A DNA stretch of 64,000 nt, from assembly GCA_036867785.1 (NCBI GenBank), contig CP145413.1, positions 1,178,001 through 1,242,000 on the forward strand, read 5' to 3'. The translations under genes were made by a program, and so were the position numbers. This DNA is from Plasmodiophora brassicae (Eukaryota; Endomyxa: Phytomyxea; Phytomyxea; Plasmodiophorida). This document shows, piece after piece, positions 1 to 10,685 of this stretch. How positions within the stretch are numbered: position 1 is the first letter of the stretch; each line of letters begins with the position of its first letter. The notes under the pieces were generated by a model, which was not told the DNA's origin, made no database searches, and saw only the letters and a program-made list of their open reading frames with translations.

Positions 1-3000
1 GGGACCATGCCAGGAAGCACATCTGGCAACCGCTCACAGTTCCGATCCGCGGTCATCATAGAAGTGCATGGAGTCGATGCGCTTCGGGTTCGAGGACAGC
101 CCAGCACGAACGTCGCGTGCGAACCGACCCTCCAACGACTGCTTGTTCCACCCCGGCAGCGTCACGAACCGGTACGACGTACCGACACTGGCGTCGCGCT
201 CGTCCGCCTCAATGTCGCGACAGATTCGGAACTTGGCGAACGGGTAGACGTAATTCTTCTGGTACCTGTGCCAGTGTGGGTTCAGACGTCGACGCGCACG
301 TTTACAGATGACAGGGGCGCAGCGAACCAGTTCCGGAACGACGGGCGCGTCATGTTCGTCGCTGTTGCCCACGATCCCCCCTTCATCACGTAATGCTTCC
401 CTATCGTGACAGTATCAGGTACCCGCGTCCAGGTTCGATGGCCATTGTCGGTACCGTCGAAGAAGTCGGCCGAGTACCCGGGGTACGATGGCATCGGTGT
501 GAATTGCAGAGGGTCGCCCAGCGGCATGAACTGGGAAGACGTCCACTCCCACCCGTTGCCAATCAGGTCGCGCACCCCAAACGGGCTCGCTGCGAACCGT
601 TAAGCGCCAGGCGAAGGGAGCGTCGGCCACAACGCACCTGAATTCGACTGCCACACAGGTTGGGTACCCCAATGCCGAAAGTCAACGTTAACGCCGGCCT
701 GCTCAGGAGCATCATTGCCCCATGGAAACGGATGACATGTGTCACCGTATGCAGCGCGATGATACTCTACGTCAAACGCATTTTGACATCGTGTACGGAA
801 GCGAGCGTCGGCTTCAGCGTACCGGGTTCGGTCATGAGTCGACCGCCATGGGACCGGCAGTACGCATCTGCTTCGGCGTTCGAGACGAACACCGGATGGT
901 CGGCGACTTCCGACAGGGGTACGTACTCGAAAAGCGTACGCACCATCCTGTGGCAGTAAACGTGGGCACACAACCATCCGCTTCAGCGCAGTACTGACCA
1001 CTGCTTTGAGACATCGTCGTACCTCCACAGCGCCGGGTGTCGAATCTGGTCCCGCACGATCCACCGCCAGACGTCTGGTGGCCAGTTGGACTCGACCGTG
1101 TACGCCCCTCCGTCGACCCACTCCAGGTACTCTGCGTTCGTGACAGGAAGCCGTTGCACACGAAAGGCGCCAACGTCAACGGACACCTGCGGAAACTCGT
1201 TGTCCCATCCGACTATCAACAGCATTAGAAAATCACCGACAAGCGGTTCGGCAATGGCATACAGGTCGTGGCACAGCGCGACATGCCCAGCACAGCCTTT
1301 CCCCCAGGGATGGTGCACTGCACCGGTTCGCATGACGCCTTATGCATTGGAGTCAGCGGGCGCTCCCGAAGCGATTCGGGCCGCGACAGGTGCACGGGAT
1401 CGCATTGCATCATCATGTACAACAGTGCTGCAAGGAGACAGCCATCAGAAGCACAGCTCACGCATGGCAAGGCCGCATTACTCTCTTGGTGCATCTGCTC
1501 GTGCTCGATGATGATGTCGACGACATATCCGAGGCGCATCTCAAGCAGGACCTCGACGCACCCCAGGATTCGCTGTCGAGTATCACAAGCATACTTGACG
1601 ACGTCATCAATCGCCGGCCAGACGTCGTTGTTCGCATCGGCGCTGTGCGCGTGACATTCCCCTGTTAGCACGTCCGGGTCCATGCCACGCTCACTACACA
1701 CAGTAAGGGCAGTGTCCAGTTGGAACCGTTGCATGGTGCACGTACAACAGAGCATCGAAGCTGGCGTTGGCGCGAACTGGAGCGAGCTTCCCCAGGGCGA
1801 GGGCGACCTGGTTCATGGCGAACGCGGGTAGGTGGCCGACGTAGAACAGGAACGGGTGCCGCAACGTGATGGGGCGCAGCAGGAACCCGTCGGCAGACAG
1901 AAAGGAGAAGACCTGGTCCGACCTCGCCCATGCTTTCTGCAGCGCCGCTTCCGTCTTTGTTGACATTGCTCGCGGGTACTGCTCCTTCACGAACGATGCC
2001 AGGCGCCGAACGCCTTCCCGGATGACCTTCTCACGTGTTACCAAATGGGAATGTCGACACCCAGGATGCGAACGTACGTCGGGTTGATCTGCGAATACAA
2101 CACGGACCCATCTATGTCCTGGATAACTGAAACGGGACCCAGGATGGACCATGACCTTCGCCTGCGTTAGGATGTCGTTGACCAGAGCGCCGTCGTCGTC
2201 ATGGCCATCGTTCGTGTTCAGCTCCACCATGATGGTCAACCCGGCATCAGCGACGACGTGCGCGTTGATTCGGTGCCGGTGGAGTTCGTTGCAGATCAAT
2301 CGGTATGCAGCCGTCAGACGTTTGCTAGCGCATTCCATTAGCGCCGCTGGCGTGTCTCGATCGTGGAACGCCTTGGCAATGAACTCTTGCGTAGGATTGC
2401 TGATCTGGGTCAGGGTGGACAACGACGAGAAGGTTGACGACTGGTGTCGGGTGTAGACGGCACCAACGTGAAGGCCAGCAAGGCCCGCTTTCGACAATCC
2501 CGTTACCACGTGGACGTGGTCGTTGCTGTGGGCGTAGCGCAACGCGGAACAGAACTTGGAATTCGGCCACGAATGCAGCGATACAGCCAGCACCTCGTCC
2601 ACGATCACGTGGATACCGCGCGTATGCTCGACCACCTTCTCCAGGTCCGACCTGTGGTTGGACACAAGCATTAGCAAGAATGGCGACCGCAATGAACGTT
2701 CGTAACCTGGTCCACAGTTGTCCCGTTGGCGTCGTCGGATTACAAAGGACTAGTGCGGCAATCGACGGGTTAGCGTTCAGGCACGACAGCAAGGCATCCA
2801 CCGACTATAACGGAGACGAATGACGAAATTGGCATTTGGACAACAATTGCGATCGTTTGCGAACCTTCCCCAAGTCGACAGCGATTTCAATTGTGTCGAG
2901 GACACCTCTGCAACGAATGCACCGCATTGCACCTGGATGTGTTGGCGTCACGATGCCGACCACCTGCCCTGGTTGACATAGACTCTGCCGTTTCGTTGAG

Positions 3001-3399
3001 CTGAATGTCCCTGAAACCGGACGGCACAACTGACGTGAACAAGAAGGTCGAAAGCAGCATCACATCCGGAGGTCATCGTCAGGTTGGAAGCGTCCAGTTG
3101 GCGTCGATCGATGCCACTGATGACAGATAGCAGCTCGAGAAACGCAGCCCGGCAGTCGCGCGAGCCCTGCTGAATCCCATATCTAGTGACGCCCGGTATT
3201 AGATCACCGACATCGTCATTTGCCCATTGAATCCGTACCGAGTCGTTGCCGTGGTAGGGGCGCAGCTCTGCAGGCGTGGCCGCCAGAAATCCAGGAGAAG
3301 GCGGTTCTCTGCATAGGCCAGCTCAATGACCCCGTCCGGGTTGCGCCCGTCCTCGTACGCATCCAGCGACATGCGCTCGTGCTTGTTCGTCAAGTGCAC
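1..3399 (-). CDS. PLP aminotransferase-EgtB-EgtD fusion, ergothioneine-type (partial, runs off left end)
   Basis: Three enzyme modules read N to C on the minus strand. (1) Positions 3399-2080: class I/II aminotransferase fold of the ACC-synthase type, with NPDGVIELAYAENRL, LTMTSGCDAAFDLL, LCNPTTPTGQL, PLP lysine in GLSKAGLAGLHVGAVYT, and a C-terminal SRFSY..WVRVVFA segment. (2) About 2000-250: DinB-like iron domain (LRHPFLFYVGH; HxxxHxE in IEHEQMHQE) plus FGE-type domain (GVRDLIGNGWEWTSS, GGSWAT, FRNWF). The motifs DPDV..CHAHS and LLYMMMQ resemble fungal Egt1 more than OvoA. (3) About 120-30: start of an EgtD methyltransferase (ARDVRAGLSSNPKR, FYDDRGSEL), cut by an intron donor and then the window edge. 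Short introns of 47-64 nt restore the frame at each break; two of them (about 401-454 and near 2050) are 3n and stop-free. No stop or intergenic gap separates modules 1 and 2. The first exon is uncertain; ATG at 3372 is one option. Known chemistry: EgtD makes hercynine, EgtB forms the C-S bond, a PLP lyase releases ergothioneine. Confidence 0.85.
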
Positions 3400-4097
3400 A
3401 ACTCTGCAACTCGGACGTCAATGGATGGCAGGGAATGGCCCGGGGACGATTGCCATTTTCGGCCGATCACTGACTGGGGTTCGGCGTCGAAGCGATTCCG
3501 CGCCAGGCGCGATGCAGTTAAGGTGTGATCCAGGTGGCCGGCCTAATGGGTCACATCCCCGGATTACGGGTTCGATAGCGACGTGCCTGGTTGCTGGCGA
3601 TTCCTGGCAAAGTTGTTGGGTCTTCGCAGCAGCCTCCTTTCATCATCTCCTCACGATGAACTGTTTCCAAAGCCCTTTCCCCTTGCGTGAATTGTGTCAC
3701 GACGTCCGCCAAACCCAAACGGCTGGCAGCAACAGTCGCCTCTCTGACAGCGTACATCCGGTCTGAAATTCCCGTTGGTGATCGTCGCTAAAGATCTGTT
3801 CTCGACTCGGCGACGCGACTCGCCTTCCTGCCATGTCGTAGGTCCTTGTCCTGGAGCTCGAATCCAGGTATGCCTTTCGGACGAGTCCTCAGCGATACGT
3901 TGCATGGTCGGGACAGGGCTCGGCGTCTAATAAAGACACCTATTAGGTGTGCAGGTTTCGACCGTTGGGATCCTGGCGAGTGATGTCGTCGCAGAACTCG
4001 TCCACAGTAGTACCACAACAGGGCTTGCAAGCGCCTTTATCCATACGTTGTCGCCGGCTTCAGGTCCAAGAGATCAAATGCTAATCGGACGAGATCT
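3400..4097. other. Unresolved stretch with one coding-like ORF (3551-3757, minus)
   Basis: This lies between the 5' end of the aminotransferase fusion and the 3' end of the short-chain dehydrogenase. A minus-strand ORF at 3551-3757 (MYAVREATVAASRLGLADV...) reads like protein and has a possible AG acceptor just upstream, so it may be the last exon of a small gene whose earlier exons lie at about 3790-3950. I recognise no family. A tRNA-like patch at 3530-3590 is too short to fold as a tRNA. Confidence 0.3.
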
Positions 4098-5208
4098 TCA
4101 CCAGTCTGGATGTTGTATGATGCGACTGACGATGGGACCTGTACCGCCCCCGCATAACGACCATAGATGTCCTGTGTCCACGACGGGAGAAACCAAAACC
4201 TGACCATGGACGAGTAAGTACGGTTCGGGGTGTAAACGTACGAGCGATAACTTATACTTCTGGAACGGCGTGAGGTAAATCAGATCGCCCGAGTTCTCGT
4301 AGAGGGGATCGGTTGCCGCGGCAATTGACGTAGATGCGCCTTGGTCGGTGTTAAGGAACACAACGCTCGCCAGCGTCTTGAAGAGCGATCGCAGCGGTTC
4401 GAAAAGGAACGACCGCCAGATGTCAGAATTTACAGGCCCAGGGTTTAGTGTTATCGACGTCACACCGTCACGTTCTGTTCGGGTACGTTGGCAGTGATAC
4501 GTGTACAGGATCTGAGCGAGCTTTCTACAAAGCAGCAGATAGTAAGAACGACATTTCGTATCCGGGGAATACAACGAACGATGTCCCATATGATTGCGTA
4601 AGGCTGAAGCGGGTCGCACGGACGAAGAAATTCGTCGCTCCAAGACGATGAATAACTGATGACACGTGGACAACACGCGACGGTGCCGATTTGACAAGCA
4701 TGGGCCATAGAAGTTCAGTCAGCAGCACATGCGACAGGAAGTTGACCTACGATAAACGATACAGTAAGAAACAAAGACTGCCAGAAACGCATAAGCGCTG
4801 CCGTCTAAAACCTGGAATAGAAGTTCATACCCATCGACAGTGATCGATTCCTTGTTTCCAGCCAGCCCAGCATTGTTAACTAGAATCTGTTCCAGAGCCT
4901 TACTGACCACATGCAAGCGTTTGGACGCTTCTCCAAGTTACGTGCAGATTGGAAAACTGTGACGAGAACTTCTTGGCGAACGCCCTGACAGTCGACAAAT
5001 CTTCCAGGTCAACATGCATGTAGATCAGCCGCGGCGACGACGCGCCGGCCGCCCGCAGAATATCCCGCTCGATGCACTGCCTAGTCTTGCGTTCGTTCCG
5101 GCACGCCAGCACGACCGTGTAACCCTTGTCGTACAGCGCTGCCGCCGTCCGCAACCCGATCCCCGACGACGCACCCGTCACGATCGCCACGCAGTCACCG
5201 ACAGCCAT
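4098..5208 (-). CDS. Short-chain dehydrogenase/reductase (retinol dehydrogenase-like)
   Basis: NAD(P)-dependent Rossmann oxidoreductase of the classical SDR family. Start ATG at 5208 (MAVGDCVAIVTG). The cofactor loop TGASSGIG is followed by VVLACRNERKT, which favours NADP. LVNNAGL lies at about 4880, VVHVSSVIHR (catalytic Ser region) at about 4650, and the active-site YGTS|KLAQ (YxxxK) is split by an intron near 4540. The tail LNPGPVNSDIW matches the usual PG..T/N segment. At least four short introns separate these blocks, each moving the frame. The C-terminus is uncertain because the last ORF runs to 4098 and may include a further small intron near 4210-4250. It resembles RDH11-14/WWOX-type SDRs; the substrate cannot be inferred. 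Confidence 0.85.
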
Positions 5209-6243
5209 TTTCCAGACTGAACCGCTTGTAGGTATAGTACCAGGTAACGCATTGCTGGCTGCACGGCTGCAGGCCACGCATGGGACCGGATGTGCAGTTG
5301 GCAGTCTGACCCCGACCCGGGGCACATTCGGCGGGCCTGTAACGGGCACCCGCCCCGTGACCTGCAATCCGTCATATTCAACGATGGCACGTGCCAGCGC
5401 TAATTTCCCTAACTGTATCGTCAGACGCCTGTCAACAACGGTAGCGATTGTCCTGTTGCTGCTGATCTGCCACTAAATACCAACGGACGCGCATGCAATA
5501 GCGTATTCCGCGTCGCCAGTAGCCGGTCGCGCGACAAATCCAACATCGGGGGTTGCGGAACTTGTGCCCGAGAAATCGCCATTGTCCACCACGAACCGGT
5601 CGCGTCAGCAGCGGTAGTCTTGTGAGATGCATGTTTGCGTTACGACCTGCGCATGCGCTTGTGGCCCCGGAAGGTCTCCCTCCGTCGTCGTGTGCGCAGA
5701 GGCAAACGGGTTCTGGAGAGCCAATTCAAAAGGTATCGCTCCACTCCATTAGCAGATTCGTCCACCCGAGTTGCCATTCGACCATGACTGTCGCGTGGCG
5801 TTACTGGAACGGCATGCGCGTGGAGAGAAGAACATGGAAGACCCGCGGGCGACGACATTCGGCAACGGACGTCAGCTCGCGAAGTCTGCCACTGTCGCAG
5901 CACGCGAATCCCCATAGCATCAAGGGTCATTTCCCGGCGTCCATTGACATTCCCCAGCGCTGCGTAGGAGAACGCATCGATCACCTCCCTGTGCGTGCGC
6001 GGCTCCAAAGTTCACCACTGCACGAAGCCAGCCACAACACAAACTCCAGTGATCGTTGTGTCGTCCCGCTTAGCATCCGCGAGTCCGAGCTTCTCTGGCT
6101 ACATGGCGTATGCCCTAGTATCGTGCCTCTTACAGGGTACTGCAGTACGCCACACCTTAGTAGCACCTATATATGATCTAAGGTAGATTAACGGTACGAT
6201 CGCCACAGTGGATCTATCTGCCGTGGCGTCACCTCCGTCGGTC
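5209..6243. other. Divergent intergenic region without a supported gene
   Basis: About 1 kb between the divergent SDR and PA-7TM genes. Overlapping GC-driven ORFs occur on both strands (for example 5553-6176 plus and 5640-6008 minus), but none shows a recognisable domain or a consistent exon structure. It probably holds both promoters. An AT-rich patch at about 6165-6200, just before the PA-7TM start, could be the core promoter. Confidence 0.4.
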
Positions 6244-7794
6244 ATGACGGCCTGTGCTGACCTGTTGGCGCTGGGGATGCTACTTTGCCTAGCAGGTACT
6301 CATGTTGTTGTTAGCGGCGCACTGTTGTTTCCATGGGCGTCACCCGGAAGTTCGCTTGCTGAAGTGTCGCTGTATACCCCACCGTTGACGTCATTTCTGG
6401 GCCCTCAGCCCGCGGATTCCAACAACACCAGGAGCGGGCCCCTTGTGCTTTTCAACGGGGACATGTGCAAACCAGCGTCAATGTACGCTCCAGGCAGTAT
6501 TATCATCGTTACGTCTGAGGCGGCCGCGGCCGCCGCATGCTCCTATGAAGCCCAATACCTCGCTCTGTACGCCACTGGAGCATCCACTGTCATAAGTGAG
6601 TTTCGCAATGCGTTTCTTGGGTAAGCAGCATCACATCTGACGTACCGTCCAATAGCACCATTCATCGGCATCGTACCATCGGTCCACTTTTACGCCACTG
6701 ACGGGTCTCGCGGCGCCCAGACTCGCCATCTGCCAATGCTATTCCTTCAAGCCGGGCCTACGAACGATGTGTACAGCACCCTCATGAATGATGCGCCAGG
6801 GAAGAACGCCACCGTCCTGCCCGACGTCAACGTTTGGCAGGCCACGCTCGCGTCCTGGTACTACCAGCTATTCGTTCGGTTCCTGCCGAGCACTGTCCTG
6901 ATTGGGTCGGGTGTGGCGTCTTCCATTTTCTTTGCTGCCCATATGCGCATCATCGACGAGAAGTACAAGATTGCTGTTCCAGTGGACAGACGGTCGTTAC
7001 GTCGCTGGGCAGCATTCCATCAAAAGGAGATTGGCCACCCGCACATCGTCCTCGCCGTCGAGATGATAACAGCCACAGTATCCGGTGCTGTATTAGCCAT
7101 TGATGGTTTCTACAGCACATCGAACCTGCCGTATCCGGTCGTGCAATACTTCATAACCCTTCTCAGCGGCTGGAGTTTCGCCGCTTCTCTGCTATCGGCA
7201 TCGGTTTGGATTCGACACCTGTCGCGTGTCGTCGAGTCGAAAACGCTGCTGACTCGTATCCTACGGGGGGATAAACGCATCGCGTTCATCCTACTGGCCG
7301 TCGTCCCAATTGCAATTGACACGGTGGCTAGCGTCTTCTTTGCAATACCGATCAACTCGCCCTTTGTTGCAACGATCGTCTCCGCCGTCATCTTCCTGTT
7401 GCAGTTAGTTGTCAGTCTGCATGTCCTCGTTGGCGTTCTGCGTTACTACTGGACGGCCAGGAACGTTCGTTTAAAAACATCGCGGGCTGTCGCCGGGCCT
7501 GGCGAACGCATGGACACGATTCTGCTCCGACTGAGTCGCTGTGCCCTGGGTATGTCCTTGTCGATGATCCTGCTCTGCACTGGGACCGCACTGATGGCGG
7601 TCTCCTCAACCTTTATGTATACTCCATCGGGATGGACCACGTGTTTCTCGTTGTCGTACAATGGACGTGCACTGGACAGCGCCTTCCGAGTCGCCATGTT
7701 CAAACCTCGAACTACACGACGGTCAGCGGCATCCAGTGTCGCCAGCATCGTGCCGAAGACGGACCGTACCGGTCCCAAGAAAGAACCCGCTTGA
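6244..7794 (+). CDS. Secreted-domain 7TM receptor-like protein with PA-like ectodomain (family copy 1)
   Basis: Predicted plasma- or endomembrane protein of 496 aa. ATG at 6244 begins a signal peptide (MTACADLLALGMLLCLAG). A lumenal/extracellular region of about 150 aa follows; its core (VLFNGDMC, SYEAQYLALYATGAST, HLPMLFL) looks like a protease-associated (PA) domain. Then come six clear hydrophobic segments and a seventh weaker one before a basic tail. One intron at 6596-6655 joins exons of 352 and 1139 nt in frame; exon 2 has exactly the same length in the paralogue at 43647-45190. A third, broken copy lies at about 33.8-35.0 kb. Known PA-TM proteins (RNF13, sortilin-like) have one TM, so PA plus seven TM helices is unusual. 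A G-protein-coupled or scramblase-like role is possible, but no function can be assigned. It converges on the isoaspartate methyltransferase, 81 bp away. Confidence 0.75.
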
Positions 7795-7875
7795 GTCACA
7801 ATCAAACTCGTCCCAAGCGTCGGTCACTAGGGGTAACGTCTGACACACACGTAATACAGGCTGGATGGGAGTTTA

Positions 7876-9072
7876 TTAGGACAGCGTAGGGGATGTATTC
7901 TGGGGGCGCTTATAGGCAAGGTGCTTTGCTTTGCGGTAGATGGCCAATATTTCCGAGACACGAACGTCGCTGTTCATGTCGTCCATGGTCGGCTTGCGCT
8001 GATGCTGTTTGACGAACTTTTGCTGCCACTCCGAGAGCTCGTGCTTGATGCCCGCTCTGATGGTGGTGACATCGTGTTCACTGAACGGCCAGTCGGAATC
8101 CTTCGAACTGTCTTTCCGAATGGCTTCGTAAGCGCATAACTGGAGCGGTTTGCGACTCACCCATCCGTCTTCCTGTTTGGATACAAGAAGTAGGGTCTGC
8201 TCGGTATTGCGCCAGCCAACTGGGACCAGCAGGCATCCGTTGTTGGCCAGCATCTCAATCCAGGCACTTGGGACCGCGTCAACACAACCACCCACCTGAA
8301 CACCACAATATCAGTTGATGACGAAGCGTACTGTTCAGTGTAACGAACATGGATGCAGTCAAACTGCTCTACAGGCTGCCATGTTAGGGCATTATCACAA
8401 ACCCAATGGACTCCGTTATCCCTCTTGGACGCGAATGCGATTACTTCCGGGCAGATGTCAAGCCCTGGCAAACACCGCGAATTGGTATACAGTGCGGTAC
8501 CGTATTTGTGATTTTATACATACCGGTGACGTCAGCACCCATTTCTTTCATCATGGATGCAATAGCGCCCTGCACAAACGGCAGGTCAGACCTAGAAGGA
8601 TGCACTCCGCGATGATTGACGTACTGTTCCAGTTCCAATGTCAAGGGCTCTCTTGCCAGGTGCTATGTGCTCCTGCAGGTGTTCGAGAGCCGTCACTTGC
8701 ATTGAAGGGGAGCAGAGCCTACTGCTCGGCCCGCAAGCCACCGCGACGTCGCCGTACAGAATCGGTTCCGGATCCTTGGCAGGCACATACGCCGTTGGCA
8801 CGAACTCCGCCCGATCGATGACGGCGAACGCACGCCTGACCCGTTCCGATCGCAGCAACCCACAAGCCGTCAGCTTGTCGACCAGTTCAGCATGCGATTT
8901 CGCACCGCCTTTCATTGACAATACCGTCAACGACTACGATACACAGTGGAAACAAGCGGCGCGCACCAGCGCCATACTGCCTCGACAGGCTCAGCAGCAT
9001 GTCGTCGGAGACGGATGTCATGACCGTCATGCGCTGCCGCGCCGCCAGCCGAGACGCCACGCGACGCATCAT
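7876..9072 (-). CDS. PCMT1: Protein-L-isoaspartate O-methyltransferase, probable mitochondrial form
   Basis: SAM-dependent enzyme that methylates L-isoaspartyl residues in damaged proteins. Family blocks appear in order across four exons: SHAELVDKLTACGLL, the conserved IDRAEFVP, SPSMQVTALEHL, SAM motif ALDIGTG, LDICPEVIAFA, FDCIHVGG, and NGCLLVPVGW..QTLLLV. The catalytic core can start at ATG 8915. However, the upstream ORF at 9072 (MMRRVASRLAARQRM, Arg-rich, no acidic residues) joins the core in frame through a 59-nt GT..AG intron. That would add a mitochondrial-type presequence, so I place the start at 9072 with less certainty than the core. The C-terminal extension of about 60 aa beyond the usual end is unassigned. 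The stop codon TAA overlaps an AATAAA-like hexamer (TAATAAAC). Confidence 0.87.
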
Positions 9073-9327
9073 GGCCGGCGCCCCAATCCACAGGGTGTAC
9101 CGCGTCCCGTCCGCAACCCCTCCAATAACCAAATGGCCGCACGTCCCACTACGTTACGGGGCCGCCAAGTCCACGAGGCAGCTACTGGCAACTGCAGTTC
9201 TGACTGATGCGCACAGTGGTAGAAATTTCATTCAACATGATAGCATATGATGGCGTAGGGATAGTCGCGCCCGCAACGTTACGAACGGAACGGGGAGCCG
9301 AGGTTTGACAATTGGGGGAGGGGCCGT

Positions 9328-10397
9328 CTAGATATGTTTGAACCGGGACTCGAAGGCGGCGACGGCGTCGCGGGCCAGTTGTTGGTCCCGTGAGGTGAAG
9401 CAGAGCTGGGTGGTGTAGCTGGGAGGGTCTCCCTGCGACAGTTTCGGGTACGATCCGATTTCAACCTGTCATCAATCATGTGGGGTCGTCCGCGACCTGG
9501 ACGAAAAAGCTTACGGTTGGGAATTCTGACTGGACTTCGGCGAGACAGTCGGCGATCTCGGATTCGCCGACTGCCAGATTCAGCGATAGCCGGTGGAATT
9601 TACCGGTTCCGCAGTCCAGCTGTGCCAGGATGGATTTGACCATGGACTCAAACAGGGACGGGATACCTGGAAGGGTGAACACGTTGCGGACCTGAACAGC
9701 AGGCACCCAGAGCCCAGGCGTGCTGATGATCTTGTCGGCAGGATACGGCAACGTTGCCATTCTCATGTGCGCTAAGCGATCATGTGTCACAACACGTCGC
9801 ATGGTGAAGAAGCGGCTAGGAATTTAACCGCTGTTTAGCTTGACGCCTCTACTGGCATAATACGCTCGCATAGTTTCTACAGTGGGGTGATGCACTTCGA
9901 GCGATAACCCGAACGCCTGCCTGATTGCCTCGTACTGCGAACAGCATCATCAGACTCTGAAACCGAAAGACCGGCTTTGCGCCACTTAAACCGTTATGTC
10001 ATCCTGATAGCAAGAAAGACAGTGTTAGATACATACGCAGAGACCAGCTATTCGGCGCAGCAATAAAGGCGTACATGAGTGCATCCGATGCCCCCACTTG
10101 TAAAGACCTGCTTGACACAGATACGATCAGCAGCATGCCATTGGGAGAAACGCATACGAGATGAAGCCGCACATAGTCGAATGACGACGAAAGACGGCGT
10201 ACCGTGCTGGATATATCATCAATGAGATCGGGAATCGTCTCAATCCGAGCGAACCGCACGCCCTGGTCGAATAGCGTCCGCGCTAGGTAATACGAATTCG
10301 TGTCTTTCGTCTTGCCGGACAGGACCTCGTTACCAATGATGACCGCCGCCGCCTGGGGAATGCGACCGCGGGCGACAGTGGACGCCCAACGCTGCAT
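9328..10397 (-). CDS. MoaB/CinA-type molybdopterin-binding-domain protein with a 12-nt micro-exon
   Basis: Member of the MPTb-domain family related to the N-terminal half of FAD synthase (FLAD1) and CinA; in eukaryotes the role of stand-alone copies is poorly known. ATG 10397 starts MQRWASTVARGRIPQAAAVI, with a short Arg-containing leader. Exon 1 (10397-10173) holds IIGNEVLSGKTKDTN. Exon 2 (10107-10075) encodes VFTSGGIGCTH, exon 3 (10003-9992) only DDIT, and exon 4 (9934-9829) starts YEAIRQAFG; together they rebuild the GGxGPTHDD signature, with Cys replacing the usual Pro. Exon 5 (from 9771) carries LPYPADK and NVFTLPGIPSLFESM. A 31-nt intron (9466-9496) then leads to IGSYPKLSQGDPPSY and the end at 9328. 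All joins keep the frame. No cofactor can be assigned. Confidence 0.88.
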
Positions 10398-10685
10398 GAG
10401 AGGCGTCAGCAGCGCCGTGTGTGGGACGACGACAGAGCTTTAGTCCCACGGAATTACCCACACAGGCCGCGATCCGGGGGGCCGGGGCGTAACCGCACAG
10501 ATCGCAGTGCCCTCCAAAACGCGTCATGCAAAGCTCTGTAGCTCCAGTGCCACAAAAGTTGGAAAGCAGGTCCAAATATTTGGACGGGTTCGGTCAAAAA
10601 CTCGGTCCCATCCAGTGGTAACTTGTCGATGATGTCGCTGACGCCGTGGCGGATGCCGTACGGGTGCTACGAAGTACCTGCCGCG

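Noticed and set aside
3525-3590. tRNA-like patch (GGTGGCC...CCTAATGG...GGGTTCGA)
   Set aside because: Possible acceptor ends pair, but the span is only about 61 nt and no proper anticodon or T stem forms.
3845-3865. T-arm-like hairpin CCTGGA..CTCGAA..TCCAGG
   Set aside because: The loop does not align as TTCRANN and no D or anticodon arm lies at the right distance.
5553-6176. Long plus-strand ORF of 207 codons upstream of PA-7TM copy 1
   Set aside because: GC-driven open frame with no domain; a minus-strand ORF over the same bases is equally open.
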